DNA of 5,769 bases from Chloroflexota bacterium (GTDB taxonomy: Bacteria; Chloroflexota; Dormibacteria; CF-121): contig VBFF01000035.1 in NCBI GenBank assembly GCA_005889285.1, positions 14,216-19,984 of the forward strand. The letters are read 5' to 3'. A program made the translations under genes and the position numbers. A model generated the notes under the pieces. The model was not told the DNA's origin. It saw nothing but the letters and a program-made list of their open reading frames with translations, and searched no databases. The first letter of the stretch is position 1. The number at the start of each line of letters is the position of its first letter. Positions 1 through 5,769 of the stretch are shown here, piece after piece.

Positions 1-1622
1 ACCGCGGAGGAGCGCACCGCCGGCCAGAGCCGGTTGCCTGTGGCTTTCTGCTTGGCCGTCCGCAAGAAGGCCGCCTGGCGGCTGTGCAATCCGCGCACGA
101 CGGCGAGCGTGACAACCCAACTCAAGGCGAACCAGATCCCGAGCGCGCGCAACGCGTCACCCCAACTGCACTGCTCGGCCCGCCGCAAGGCCCAGAGTCC
201 ACGCAGCACACCGGTTACCAGGAAGGCGAGCGGCACGATGAGGATCGGACCGGTCAGCTCACGGACGGGAAGCCGGTGATGGATGGTGGCGGCGACGGCG
301 GTCAGCAGCAAGAGGAGGGTGAAGCCGACGGTCAGCAGGTCGCCGAACCAGTGCACGCTGCCGAAGAGGTAATGGAGGCGCTGGCCCCAGGTGAGGTGCA
401 GCCGATGTCGCGTAAACGGCAGCAGCTCCCGCCATTGCCGGCGCAGGATCTGGATGCCCCCGAGCGCCCAGCGGAACCGTTGCTTCTTCAGGCCATCGAA
501 ACTCAGTGGCATCAAGCCTTCGCCCCAGACGGTTGGCTCGAAGACACCGACGGAACCGAGCCCAAGCATGCGAAGGCTTGCCTCGGCGTCCTCGGTGATC
601 ACGCTTTCCTCCCAACCGCCGATCCCTTCCAGCGCCGACCGCCGGATCAAGCCCATCGTTCCGGCAAAGATGATGGCGTTGCGGTTGGCGCGGGCCGGCA
701 TCGTGACGTCGAAGAAATAGCGGTAGCTGTAAAAGAGGCCGCGGAGGTAGCCGCTGTCCTTCCAATCCCGATAGTTCTGCGGTGTCTGCACGAAGGCGAC
801 TCGGTCATCGGCGAAGTGGCCGACCATCTCCTTCAGGAAGCCCGGTCTCACGACGTAATCGGCATCGACGATGCCCAGGATGGTGATGTGCGCCGGCAAG
901 CGGCGAGTGGCTTCGTTGAGCGCGCCCGCCTTGTAGCCGGGCCAGGGATCGAGATGGATGAACTGAAAGGGCGATCCCAGCTCGGCGCAGAGTGCCTCGA
1001 GGGGACGCCATACCTGCGGGTCTTTGGTGTTGTTGTCGACGACCTGGACCAGGACGTTGGGGTAATCGAGGTGGGAAAGCGCGGCCAGGGTCTCTCGCAC
1101 CACCTCGATCGGCTCGTTGTAGCAGGGCACCTGGATGGCCACGGGAGGCTGATACGAGGATTCGGCGCGATGGGCGGTTCGGGTCCATCGGCTGAAGACG
1201 TCCAGGATCTCGAACAAGTAATAGACGCTGAGCGCCAGGGCGCTGGCCTCGAGCAGGAGCAGGACGATCGAACCGGCGGTGCCCAGAAGCCCCAGGCGGT
1301 CGACAAATGGCTGGGCGCCCGCATAGATCAGGTAGACGACCGAGGCCACCAGCAAGGCCGACAGCAGCTGAGCGGCGAGGAAGCTCCATTGCGGCAGGTG
1401 GCGACGGGTCTCGATCACGGCACCCACGCCGAACAGCGGAAGAATGGTCGCCGCCACGGGATCGTGCACGATCAGCCCTGTCAGCCAGCCGGCGGCGATC
1501 AAGATCGCGAGTGTGAGCGGGATGCCGGCCCAGCCGCGCGCTCGGACCAGTCCCGGAACCATCACCGCCGCGGTCGTGATCGCGGCGGCCAACGTAAAGA
1601 AAAGGACGAGCTCGAGCAGCAT
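1..1622 (-). CDS. Processive-type glycosyltransferase family 2 membrane protein (C-terminus beyond window)
   Basis: Multi-pass inner-membrane GT2 enzyme that probably polymerises or transfers sugar from a nucleotide-sugar donor to an exopolysaccharide, glucan or glycolipid; the substrate cannot be told from sequence. The frame is open for 540 codons and leaves the left edge, so the C-terminus is missing. Hydrophobic segments lie at about residues 2-25, 32-52, 81-102 and 112-140, possibly also 56-70. The GT-A core starts near residue 161 (VAIQVPCYNEP). It carries D196 (VVDNN), the DxD motif D253-A-D255, TED at 343-345 and QRFRW (QxxRW) at 381-385. Three more membrane segments follow at about 421-447, 456-475 and 490-510, then a basic tail (FLRTAKQKA, about 519-527). 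This layout is that of cellulose/glucan-synthase-like enzymes; no PilZ domain is visible in the part seen. ATG at 1622 is the chosen start. A GGAG abuts it, too close for a good ribosome site, and an in-frame GTG at 1643 is an alternative. It lies 104 bp downstream of the aldehyde dehydrogenase stop and could be co-transcribed with it. Family assignment is firm; substrate is unknown. Confidence 0.93.
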   Translation of the reverse strand, partial: MLLELVLFFTLAAAITTAAVMVPGLVRARGWAGIPLTLAILIAAGWLTGLIVHDPVAATILPLFGVGAVIETRRHLPQWSFLAAQLLSALLVASVVYLIYAGAQPFVDRLGLLGTAGSIVLLLLEASALALSVYYLFEILDVFSRWTRTAHRAESSYQPPVAIQVPCYNEPIEVVRETLAALSHLDYPNVLVQVVDNNTKDPQVWRPLEALCAELGSPFQFIHLDPWPGYKAGALNEATRRLPAHITILGIVDADYVVRPGFLKEMVGHFADDRVAFVQTPQNYRDWKDSGYLRGLFYSYRYFFDVTMPARANRNAIIFAGTMGLIRRSALEGIGGWEESVITEDAEASLRMLGLGSVGVFEPTVWGEGLMPLSFDGLKKQRFRWALGGIQILRRQWRELLPFTRHRLHLTWGQRLHYLFGSVHWFGDLLTVGFTLLLLLTAVAATIHHRLPVRELTGPILIVPLAFLVTGVLRGLWALRRAEQCSWGDALRALGIWFALSWVVTLAVVRGLHSRQAAFLRTAKQKATGNRLWPAVRSSA

Positions 1623-1726
1623 CTCCGCCGCTAACGCTGCCACAAGGGGAGGGGCGCGCGCCAGTCTCCACGGCACAGACGGCGCGCGCGTCGGCGAAAT
1701 GTCGCGCGATTAGGGTGACATCGACC
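1623..1726. other. GC-rich spacer with small palindromes between aldehyde dehydrogenase and glycosyltransferase
   Basis: This 104-bp gap separates two minus-strand genes. It contains a perfect 10-bp palindrome (GGCGCGCGCC, 1653-1662) and a second alternating GC run at 1681-1690 flanked by GACG/CGTC arms. On the minus strand there is also an ATGTC...GACAT inverted repeat just after the dehydrogenase stop. No T tract follows any of these, so there is no recognisable intrinsic terminator. The spacer may hold a weak hairpin or a promoter for the glycosyltransferase, but neither is clear. Confidence 0.4.
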
Positions 1727-3175
1727 TCAACCGAAGTTGATCATCACGTTCTTGACCTGGGTGTAGTTCGCCAGTGCTTCGACGCCTTGCTCGCGCCCGA
1801 ATCCGCTGCGCTTGTAGCCGCCAAAGGGCAGGCCGATGCTGCCCTCGACGCTGTAGCTGTTGACGCGCACCTGTCCTGATTTCACCGCGGTGGCGACGGT
1901 CAGCGCCCGGCTCAGGTCGCGCGTCCAGACCCCGGTCACGAGCCCGTAGGGCGTCCTGTTGGCGACGTCGATCGCCTCATCCAGTGATCCAAAGGTCGTG
2001 ACGGTCAGCACCGGGCCGAAGATCTCTTCCTGCCCCAGCGCCGTCCCCGGGGCCACCTGGTCGAGGAGCGTCGGCTCGATAAAGAAGCCGCGGTTAAGTC
2101 CTGCGCCGTCCGCGCGGCGGCCACCCACCACAGCCCTCGCCCCGTCCTTCGCGCCGGTGGCGATGAAGCCGAGGACACGCTCCATCTGGCGCTCGCTGAC
2201 CACCGGGCCCATGTCCGGGTTATCGAGCCCCCGGCCCAGGCGGATCGTCGCGATCCGCTTCGCGAGCAGCTCGACGAAGCGGTCATGAGCCGGCGCCTCG
2301 AGCAAGAGTCGAGTCGGCGCGGTGCACGTTTGCGCCGAGTTCTGCATCAACGTGGTGGCGGCAGAGGCGGCGGCCCGTTCCAGGTCGGCGTCGGCAAAGA
2401 CGATGTTCGGCGACTTGCCGCCGAGTTCGAGCGTCACCGGCACGACATTGTCCGCGGCGGCTTTCATGATCGCGATTCCGGTCGGGACCGAACCCGTGAA
2501 GGTGATGTGGTTGATACCGGGGTGGGAGGCAAGCGCCGCGCCGGTTTCTCTCCCACCGGTCACCACATTGAAGACGCCGGGCGGCAGGCCCGCCTCGACC
2601 GCCAGCTCCGCGAGCCGGATGATGCTGAGGCCTGCTTCCGCGGCCGGTTTTGCCACGACGGCATTGCCGCAGGCCAGTGCGGGCGCGATCCCCCGCGAGG
2701 CCAGCCGCAGCGGGTAGTTCCAGGGAACGATCTGGGCCGAAACGCCCAACGGCTCGCGAAGCGTGAAGTCGACGAAGCCTTTTCCCAGGGGAATGCTCGA
2801 GCCGAAGACCTTGTCGGCAACGCCGGCGAAGTATTCGAAGTAGCCGGCGGCCGCCGCGACGTCGTCTTCCGCCTGGCGCAACGGCTTGCCGACATCGAGG
2901 CTCTCCATCTCGGCCAACTCCCGGCTATGCTCGCGGAGCAAGCTGGCGAGCCGGTTTAAGAGTCGAACGCGGCGCACTGGCGCCAGCCCCGCCCAGCCGC
3001 CTGCCGCCGCCCTGGCGGACGCCACCGCCGCGTCGACATCAGCCTTGTCGCCCAGGGCCACCCTGGCGAATGGCTCCGCGGTGGCCGGATCGATGGCGTC
3101 GGTGGTCGCGCCTGCCCGTGCCCATACCCGCGCCCCCTCGAGGAACATGCGCCCGTCCATCTCGCTGGCCTTCAC
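1727..3175 (-). CDS. NAD(P)-dependent aldehyde dehydrogenase (ALDH superfamily)
   Basis: Cytosolic enzyme oxidising an aldehyde to its carboxylic acid with NAD(P)+. The 482 residues match the usual 480-500 of the family and all core motifs are present. They are PWNYP at 151-155 with the oxyanion-hole Asn153, KP at 176-177 of the cofactor site, FTGSVPTG at 226-233 (Rossmann loop), ELGGKSP at 250-256 with the general base Glu250, the nucleophile Cys284 in AQTCTAPTR, and EEIFGPV at 383-389. The C-terminus has the usual PFGGYKRSGFGRE segment. The Cys loop resembles betaine, aminobutyraldehyde or phenylacetaldehyde dehydrogenases, but the substrate cannot be assigned. After the cofactor lysine the sequence reads KPAAEAGLS. 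By my alignment this places Ala179 where NAD-preferring members have Glu, which may relax cofactor choice. The frame opens with GTG at 3175; an in-frame ATG at 3160, with AAGG eight bases upstream, is an equally plausible start. It diverges from the telA-like gene across 140 bp and lies upstream of the glycosyltransferase on the same strand. Confidence 0.95.
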   Translation of the reverse strand: MKASEMDGRMFLEGARVWARAGATTDAIDPATAEPFARVALGDKADVDAAVASARAAAGGWAGLAPVRRVRLLNRLASLLREHSRELAEMESLDVGKPLRQAEDDVAAAAGYFEYFAGVADKVFGSSIPLGKGFVDFTLREPLGVSAQIVPWNYPLRLASRGIAPALACGNAVVAKPAAEAGLSIIRLAELAVEAGLPPGVFNVVTGGRETGAALASHPGINHITFTGSVPTGIAIMKAAADNVVPVTLELGGKSPNIVFADADLERAAASAATTLMQNSAQTCTAPTRLLLEAPAHDRFVELLAKRIATIRLGRGLDNPDMGPVVSERQMERVLGFIATGAKDGARAVVGGRRADGAGLNRGFFIEPTLLDQVAPGTALGQEEIFGPVLTVTTFGSLDEAIDVANRTPYGLVTGVWTRDLSRALTVATAVKSGQVRVNSYSVEGSIGLPFGGYKRSGFGREQGVEALANYTQVKNVMINFG

Positions 3176-3182
3176 AACTCTA

Positions 3183-3188
3183 AGCCTA
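3183..3188 (-). promoter_or_regulatory. Possible leaderless-type -10 element for the aldehyde dehydrogenase
   Basis: On the minus strand TAGGCT fits the TAnnnT pattern and ends seven bases before the GTG at 3175. This is the spacing at which high-GC bacteria often start leaderless transcripts at the first codon. No convincing -35 is visible and a six-base match arises easily by chance, so this is only a candidate. If the ATG at 3160 is the true start, the transcript would instead have a short leader. Confidence 0.22.
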
Positions 3189-3214
3189 CCGTTGCTGTCC
3201 CGAATTCACTTCGA

Positions 3215-3230
3215 CGTATCCGGGCACGGG
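3215..3230. repeat. Direct repeat copy 1 in the divergent intergenic region
   Basis: CGTATCCGGGCACGGG matches 3279-3294 at 14 of 16 positions in the same orientation; only the two central bases differ (GG against CC). It lies about 40 bp upstream of the GTG of the aldehyde dehydrogenase. Two copies in a 140-bp divergent promoter region suggest a regulator binding site, which is inference. Confidence 0.55.
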
Positions 3231-3240
3231 GAGCGATTTT

Positions 3241-3250
3241 TCACGTGTGA
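3241..3250. promoter_or_regulatory. Short inverted repeat, possible operator
   Basis: TCAC-GT-GTGA has perfect 4-bp arms around a 2-bp spacer and contains the CACGTG palindrome. It lies between the two direct-repeat copies, 66 bp upstream of the telA-like start. It could be an operator for a dimeric regulator, but it is short enough to occur by chance. An in-frame GTG inside it (3247) is a less likely telA start because it has no ribosome binding site. Confidence 0.25.
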
Positions 3251-3259
3251 GAAGGCCGA

Positions 3260-3271
3260 TTTTCGGGAAAA
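3260..3271. promoter_or_regulatory. Short A/T-armed inverted repeat, possible operator
   Basis: TTTTC-GG-GAAAA has perfect 5-bp arms around a 2-bp spacer, overlapping a CCGA-TTT-TCGG repeat at 3256-3266. It sits in the most A/T-rich part of the intergenic region, where promoter melting or regulator binding would be expected. No clear -35/-10 pair for the rightward gene was found around it. Confidence 0.25.
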
Positions 3272-3278
3272 ACCATTC

Positions 3279-3294
3279 CGTATCCGCCCACGGG
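3279..3294. repeat. Direct repeat copy 2 in the divergent intergenic region
   Basis: CGTATCCGCCCACGGG is the second copy of the element at 3215-3230, starting 64 bp after it, about six helical turns. It ends ten bases before the Shine-Dalgarno of the telA-like gene. A protein bound here could block transcription or translation initiation of that gene. With CCGT at 3278-3281 and ACGG at 3290-3293 it also forms a small inverted repeat that copy 1 lacks. Confidence 0.55.
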
Positions 3295-3303
3295 CTTAGC
3301 AAA

Positions 3304-3308
3304 AGGAG
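3304..3308 (+). promoter_or_regulatory. Shine-Dalgarno that sets the start of the telA-like gene
   Basis: AGGAG lies seven bases before the ATG at 3316, an ideal spacing. It decides the start against the upstream in-frame GTG at 3247, which would add 23 residues that read as translated promoter DNA and has no ribosome binding site. Confidence 0.85.
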
Positions 3309-3315
3309 CGAGTCC

Positions 3316-4512
3316 ATGCGCACGACGGTCGAGGCGAACTCTGACCTTTCTCTGACGCCAGCCGACCCGTCCGCGACCCCTGCCCCGATGATCACGCTCG
3401 ACCCACAAACGACCGCGCGCCTCGACGCCGCCGTGGCTACCTACCTCGACGCGCTGCTGGCCGCTGATCCTCGTTCGGAAGCCTTCAAGAAAAAGGTTGA
3501 CGGCATCCACGCGCTCGGCAACGAAGAGATCAAGCAGTCCGCCAGCGTGTCCAATCGGATGCTCGATCGGCCGGTCGGCGCGCTGGCCCGCGCGCAGGAC
3601 AAATCCTCCGTCTCCAGCGCTCTCCTCCAACTGCGCCGCACGGTCGAAGATCTCGACCCGTCGGACCGCGGGCTGCTCGATCGTCGCCGGCTCTTCGGCG
3701 TCCTGCCGCTGGGCAACCGGCTGCGCGATTACTTCGGCAAGTACGAGTCGGCCCAGGGTCATCTCAACGCGATCGTGCAGGCGCTGTACCGGGGGCAGGA
3801 CGAGCTGCTCAAGGACAATGCCGCGATCGAGCAGGAGAAGCTCAACTTGTGGGCCGTCATGGATCGGCTCAAGCAATATCTCTACCTCGCCCGCCGCATG
3901 GATGCCGCACTGGATGCTCGCATCCAGGAGGTGCAGGAGCAAGATCCGGAGCGGGCCAAGACGTTGCGCGAGGACTGCCTCTTCTACGTTCGCCAGAAAA
4001 CTCAGGATCTCGCCACCCAGCTTGCCGTCAGCGCCCAGGGTTACCTGGCGCTCGAGCTCGTCCGCAAGAACAATCTCGAGCTCGTCAAGGGCGTCGACCG
4101 CGCGACCACGACCACGGTGTCCGCGCTGCGCACGGCGGTCATGACGGCGCAGGGCCTGGTCAACCAGAAGCTCGTGCTGGATCAGATCGGCGCACTGAAC
4201 GAAACGACCGCCGACATGATCGAGGGCACCTCGGCGATGCTGCGCCAGCAATCCGCCGGCGTGCACGAGCAGGCGGCGAGCGCGACGGTCAGCATCGAGA
4301 AGCTACAGGCAGCCTTCGCCAATATCTACGCCACCATCGATACCATCGATGCCTCCAAGCTTCAGGCGCTCGAGACCATGCGGCAGACGATCGATGCGCT
4401 CTCCAGGGAGGTCGCGCGCGCCCAGACGTACTTGGAACGCGCGCACGAGGCACCGGCAACCGAGCTCGCCTCAATCCCCGAGGAGCTGAAGCTGCCGGTG
4501 CGCACACCCTAG
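3316..4512 (+). CDS. TelA/KlaA-family 'toxic anion resistance' protein
   Basis: A 398-residue, almost wholly alpha-helical soluble protein matching the TelA family (Pfam PF05816), whose founder was linked to tellurite resistance on plasmid RK2. Family members also occur in chromosomal tellurium-resistance/stress clusters and as yaaN of Bacillus, and the biochemical role is unsettled. Recognisable segments are the conserved VDGIHALGNEEI region (61-72), then SASVSNRMLDRPV (75-87), LFGVLPLGNRLRDYF (126-140), a Gln/Glu-rich helical stretch (about 150-215), and RQKTQDLATQLAVSAQGYLAL (226-246). A final long helix, likely coiled coil (about 300-385), includes a TIDTID tandem. No signal peptide or membrane segment is visible, so it is probably cytoplasmic or peripheral to the membrane. 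The first 25 residues are a low-complexity, Pro/Ala/Ser-rich tail. The start is set by AGGAG at 3304. It is the first gene of a likely operon with the small membrane protein 15 bp downstream. Family is firm; a real role in metal-anion resistance is not shown. Confidence 0.92.
   Translation: MRTTVEANSDLSLTPADPSATPAPMITLDPQTTARLDAAVATYLDALLAADPRSEAFKKKVDGIHALGNEEIKQSASVSNRMLDRPVGALARAQDKSSVSSALLQLRRTVEDLDPSDRGLLDRRRLFGVLPLGNRLRDYFGKYESAQGHLNAIVQALYRGQDELLKDNAAIEQEKLNLWAVMDRLKQYLYLARRMDAALDARIQEVQEQDPERAKTLREDCLFYVRQKTQDLATQLAVSAQGYLALELVRKNNLELVKGVDRATTTTVSALRTAVMTAQGLVNQKLVLDQIGALNETTADMIEGTSAMLRQQSAGVHEQAASATVSIEKLQAAFANIYATIDTIDASKLQALETMRQTIDALSREVARAQTYLERAHEAPATELASIPEELKLPVRTP
4333..4350 (+). 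repeat. Perfect tandem 9-bp duplication within the telA-like gene
   Basis: ACCATCGAT occurs twice in tandem and encodes the TIDTID segment at residues 340-345 of the telA-like protein. It stays in frame, so the protein is only locally repetitive. It probably reflects a small in-frame duplication in the C-terminal helix or chance. Confidence 0.7.
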
Positions 4513-4517
4513 CGACG

Positions 4518-4522
4518 GGGGA
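4518..4522 (+). promoter_or_regulatory. Ribosome binding site of the small membrane protein
   Basis: A GGGGA stretch lies five bases before the ATG at 4528, inside the 15-bp gap after the telA-like stop. It supports this start and independent initiation on a shared transcript. Confidence 0.7.
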
Positions 4523-4527
4523 AGCTC

Positions 4528-5181
4528 ATGGGAAGCGCGATCGCGCCCTACCGCTCGTCGCTGCCCGCGTCCGCTCCTGGGCGCGGGCTCGTGTCCTACC
4601 TGACCAGCCGACGCAATCTGACCGGCTCGGCGCTGGCGCTGCTGGGCGCCGGGCTCGTCCTGGCTGACCCGGTCGGATTGCAGGGGATCCTGCTGGTCGC
4701 CGGCCTCTACCTGGCGGGCGCCCTCGCTACCCACGGCACCCCGCGCATCAATCGTTTTGGCTTCGATCCGCGGCGGCTGCAGAAATCGCTGTCGGAGCAG
4801 ATCGCGGCGGTGGCGCCCCGGGTCCCTCCGGGAATCCTGGTCCGCTTACAGCGGATCGAGCTGACCACCCGTACCGAGATCCTTCCGCACCTGGACTGTC
4901 TCCCGCTCGGGGCGCCGGAGCTTTATCTAATCGAGCGGACCGTCTCCGACTACCTGCCGACCGCGATCGATGCCTACTTGCGCCTCCCGACCGGCTATAT
5001 CTCCTCGCAGCCGGGCAGCCACGGCCGCGCCGCGGTCGATGTGCTGGGCGAGGAGCTCGACTTCCTCGATGCCGAGATGCGACAAGTGGCAGAGGTCGTC
5101 CACCGAACCGACATGGACCGGCTACTCGCGCACAAGCGATTCCTCATCGACCGCTTCCACAGGGAGGAGGCCTCAGGCTGA
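4528..5181 (+). CDS. Small two-TM membrane protein, XpaC-like partner of the TelA-family protein
   Basis: A 217-residue protein of unknown function. A polar, basic N-terminus (1-30) precedes two closely spaced hydrophobic helices at about 31-47 and 51-69, joined by a tight ADPVG turn, then a mostly helical cytoplasmic-type region (about 80-217). The hairpin-plus-helical-tail layout and size resemble XpaC ('5-bromo-4-chloroindolyl phosphate hydrolysis' family, about 200 residues). In Bacillus subtilis XpaC is encoded beside the TelA homologue YaaN. The segment [17 protein letters not shown] (138-154) is the most conserved-looking part. The assignment rests on layout and neighbour, not on a diagnostic motif. 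It follows the telA-like gene by 15 bp and has its own ribosome site, so the two are probably co-expressed; the protein may tether or partner the TelA-like protein at the membrane (inference). Its last nine bases overlap the 3' end of the convergent DUF4349-type gene. That it is a real gene is near certain; the family is moderately supported. Confidence 0.85.
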   Translation: MGSAIAPYRSSLPASAPGRGLVSYLTSRRNLTGSALALLGAGLVLADPVGLQGILLVAGLYLAGALATHGTPRINRFGFDPRRLQKSLSEQIAAVAPRVPPGILVRLQRIELTTRTEILPHLDCLPLGAPELYLIERTVSDYLPTAIDAYLRLPTGYISSQPGSHGRAAVDVLGEELDFLDAEMRQVAEVVHRTDMDRLLAHKRFLIDRFHREEASG

Positions 5182-5769
5182 CGTCGGTCTGCGCAGGGTA
5201 GGCCGGAGGGACGCGGGCAACAGCCGCCAGATGCCCAGGCCCAGGGCGATGAGCAGCAGGAACGGCAGGAAGAAACCGCCGACAACGAGCATGCCACCGA
5301 TCACCGCGACGAACGCTTGCCCGGCCGTTCCGAGCGAGCTGGCGAGGCCACTCCGATCCCACAGGCTCGGTTGTGCCGGCGTCGCCGCGACCGTGTAGAA
5401 GCGAAGCGTGATCGTCGAGTAGGTGGTGCGCTGGTCGAGATAGCGGAGGCGACCCTGAATCTGCTCGATCTCTCCGGTGACGGCCGACAGCTGGTTCTGC
5501 ACCGCGATGCTGTCGGCGATGCTCTGCGCGCGGCGCATCAGATCGAGCATGACCGCCAGTTGCGCCTGTTGGTTCTTGAGGCGTGCCTGCAGGTCGACGT
5601 ATTCACCGCTGACGTCCTGGCTGGTGACCTGCTGCTGCGTCGCTTTGCCGAGTTGGCGCAGCTCACTCAATGCATCGGCGTAGCGCGATGCCGGGACGGC
5701 GACCACCACGGTGCCGGCGTCCGTCTCGCGGCCGGAGAGATCTCCAACCTGTGAGCTGACCAGATAACC
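5173..5769 (-). CDS. DUF4349-type membrane-anchored coiled-coil protein (N-terminus beyond window)
   Basis: The 3' 199 codons (198 residues plus stop) of a gene whose start lies past the right edge; the frame stays open to 5769, so the GTG at 5709 is internal. Visible order: GYLVSS, then a beta-type [17 protein letters not shown] segment. Next come [21 protein letters not shown], a long heptad-like helix pair ([12 protein letters not shown]... to IQGRLRYLD), STITLRFYT, and a C-terminal Gly-rich hydrophobic stretch ending in a basic tail ([10 protein letters not shown]). This order is characteristic of DUF4349 proteins, which usually begin with a lipoprotein or signal sequence; that part is not in view. 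It is likely exported with its coiled-coil domain outside the membrane, anchored by the C-terminal segment. Function is unknown; an envelope-stress or signalling role is often suspected because of neighbours. It converges on the telA-like operon with a 9-bp overlap of coding ends. Confidence 0.88.
   Translation of the reverse strand, partial: GYLVSSQVGDLSGRETDAGTVVVAVPASRYADALSELRQLGKATQQQVTSQDVSGEYVDLQARLKNQQAQLAVMLDLMRRAQSIADSIAVQNQLSAVTGEIEQIQGRLRYLDQRTTYSTITLRFYTVAATPAQPSLWDRSGLASSLGTAGQAFVAVIGGMLVVGGFFLPFLLLIALGLGIWRLLPASLRPTLRRPTSA

Noticed and set aside
84..1634. Long plus-strand open frame (about 516 codons) opposite the glycosyltransferase
   Set aside because: It is antisense to a frame carrying all GT2 motifs; its product is a Gly/Asp/Gln-rich composition with no recognisable domain, typical of high-GC shadow frames.
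805..1671. Minus-strand open frame of 288 codons overlapping the glycosyltransferase
   Set aside because: It is in a different frame from the motif-bearing one; the product is Arg/Pro/Gly-rich with no domain, so it is a shadow.
1653..1690. GC palindromes after the aldehyde dehydrogenase as an intrinsic terminator
   Set aside because: No T tract follows and the stems are short alternating GC, expected by chance at this base composition.
2285..2959. Plus-strand open frame of 224 codons opposite the aldehyde dehydrogenase
   Set aside because: Fully antisense to a well-supported enzyme gene, with Arg/Gly-rich low-quality protein and no domain.
3247..3315. Upstream GTG start adding 23 residues to the telA-like protein
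   Set aside because: No ribosome binding site, and the extension translates the repeat-bearing intergenic region; the ATG at 3316 has an ideal AGGAG.
3241..4266. Minus-strand open frame of 341 codons opposite the telA-like gene
   Set aside because: Mirror of the strong TelA coding frame, running through the intergenic region; no recognisable protein motif.
3849..4667. Plus-strand open frame of 272 codons spanning the end of the telA-like gene and the start of the next
   Set aside because: Out of frame with both supported genes and crosses their boundary; composition is that of a shadow.

Overview
The window is about two-thirds G+C and densely coded, with little intergenic DNA. It reads as ordinary chromosomal DNA from a high-GC, soil-type bacterium. 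Protein flavour (a TelA-family protein with a small two-TM partner, a DUF4349-type protein, a processive GT2 enzyme) would fit Actinomycetota, Chloroflexota or related uncultured lineages, but the sequence alone does not fix the phylum. No rRNA, tRNA, CRISPR array, insertion sequence or phage gene was seen.

Left half, minus strand (1-3175): a complete NAD(P)-dependent aldehyde dehydrogenase (3175 to 1727) is followed about 100 bp downstream, on the same strand, by a multi-pass membrane glycosyltransferase family 2 protein. The glycosyltransferase runs off the left edge (1622 to <1). It has the D, DxD, TED and QxxRW signatures of cellulose/glucan-synthase-like enzymes. The long open frames on the opposite strand here are GC-driven shadows.

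Middle (3176-3315): a 140-bp divergent intergenic region carries the window's most interesting non-coding structure. It holds a 16-bp direct repeat (14/16 identical, starts 64 bp apart), two short inverted repeats, a strong Shine-Dalgarno for the rightward gene and a possible leaderless-type -10 for the leftward gene.

Right half: on the plus strand, a TelA/KlaA-family ('toxic anion resistance') protein (3316-4512) is followed after 15 bp by a small two-TM membrane protein (4528-5181). The arrangement resembles the xpaC-yaaN (telA-like) pair of Bacillus, with gene order reversed, and suggests a two-gene membrane or envelope-stress operon. A DUF4349-type membrane-anchored coiled-coil protein (5769 to 5173, 5' end outside the window) converges on this operon. 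Its stop codon lies inside the 3' end of the small membrane gene, a 9-bp tail-to-tail overlap.

All gene families can be assigned or placed by analogy. I see no convincing evidence of an undescribed system. The best leads are the repeat pair in the divergent promoter region and the poorly characterised TelA/XpaC-like/DUF4349 envelope cluster.
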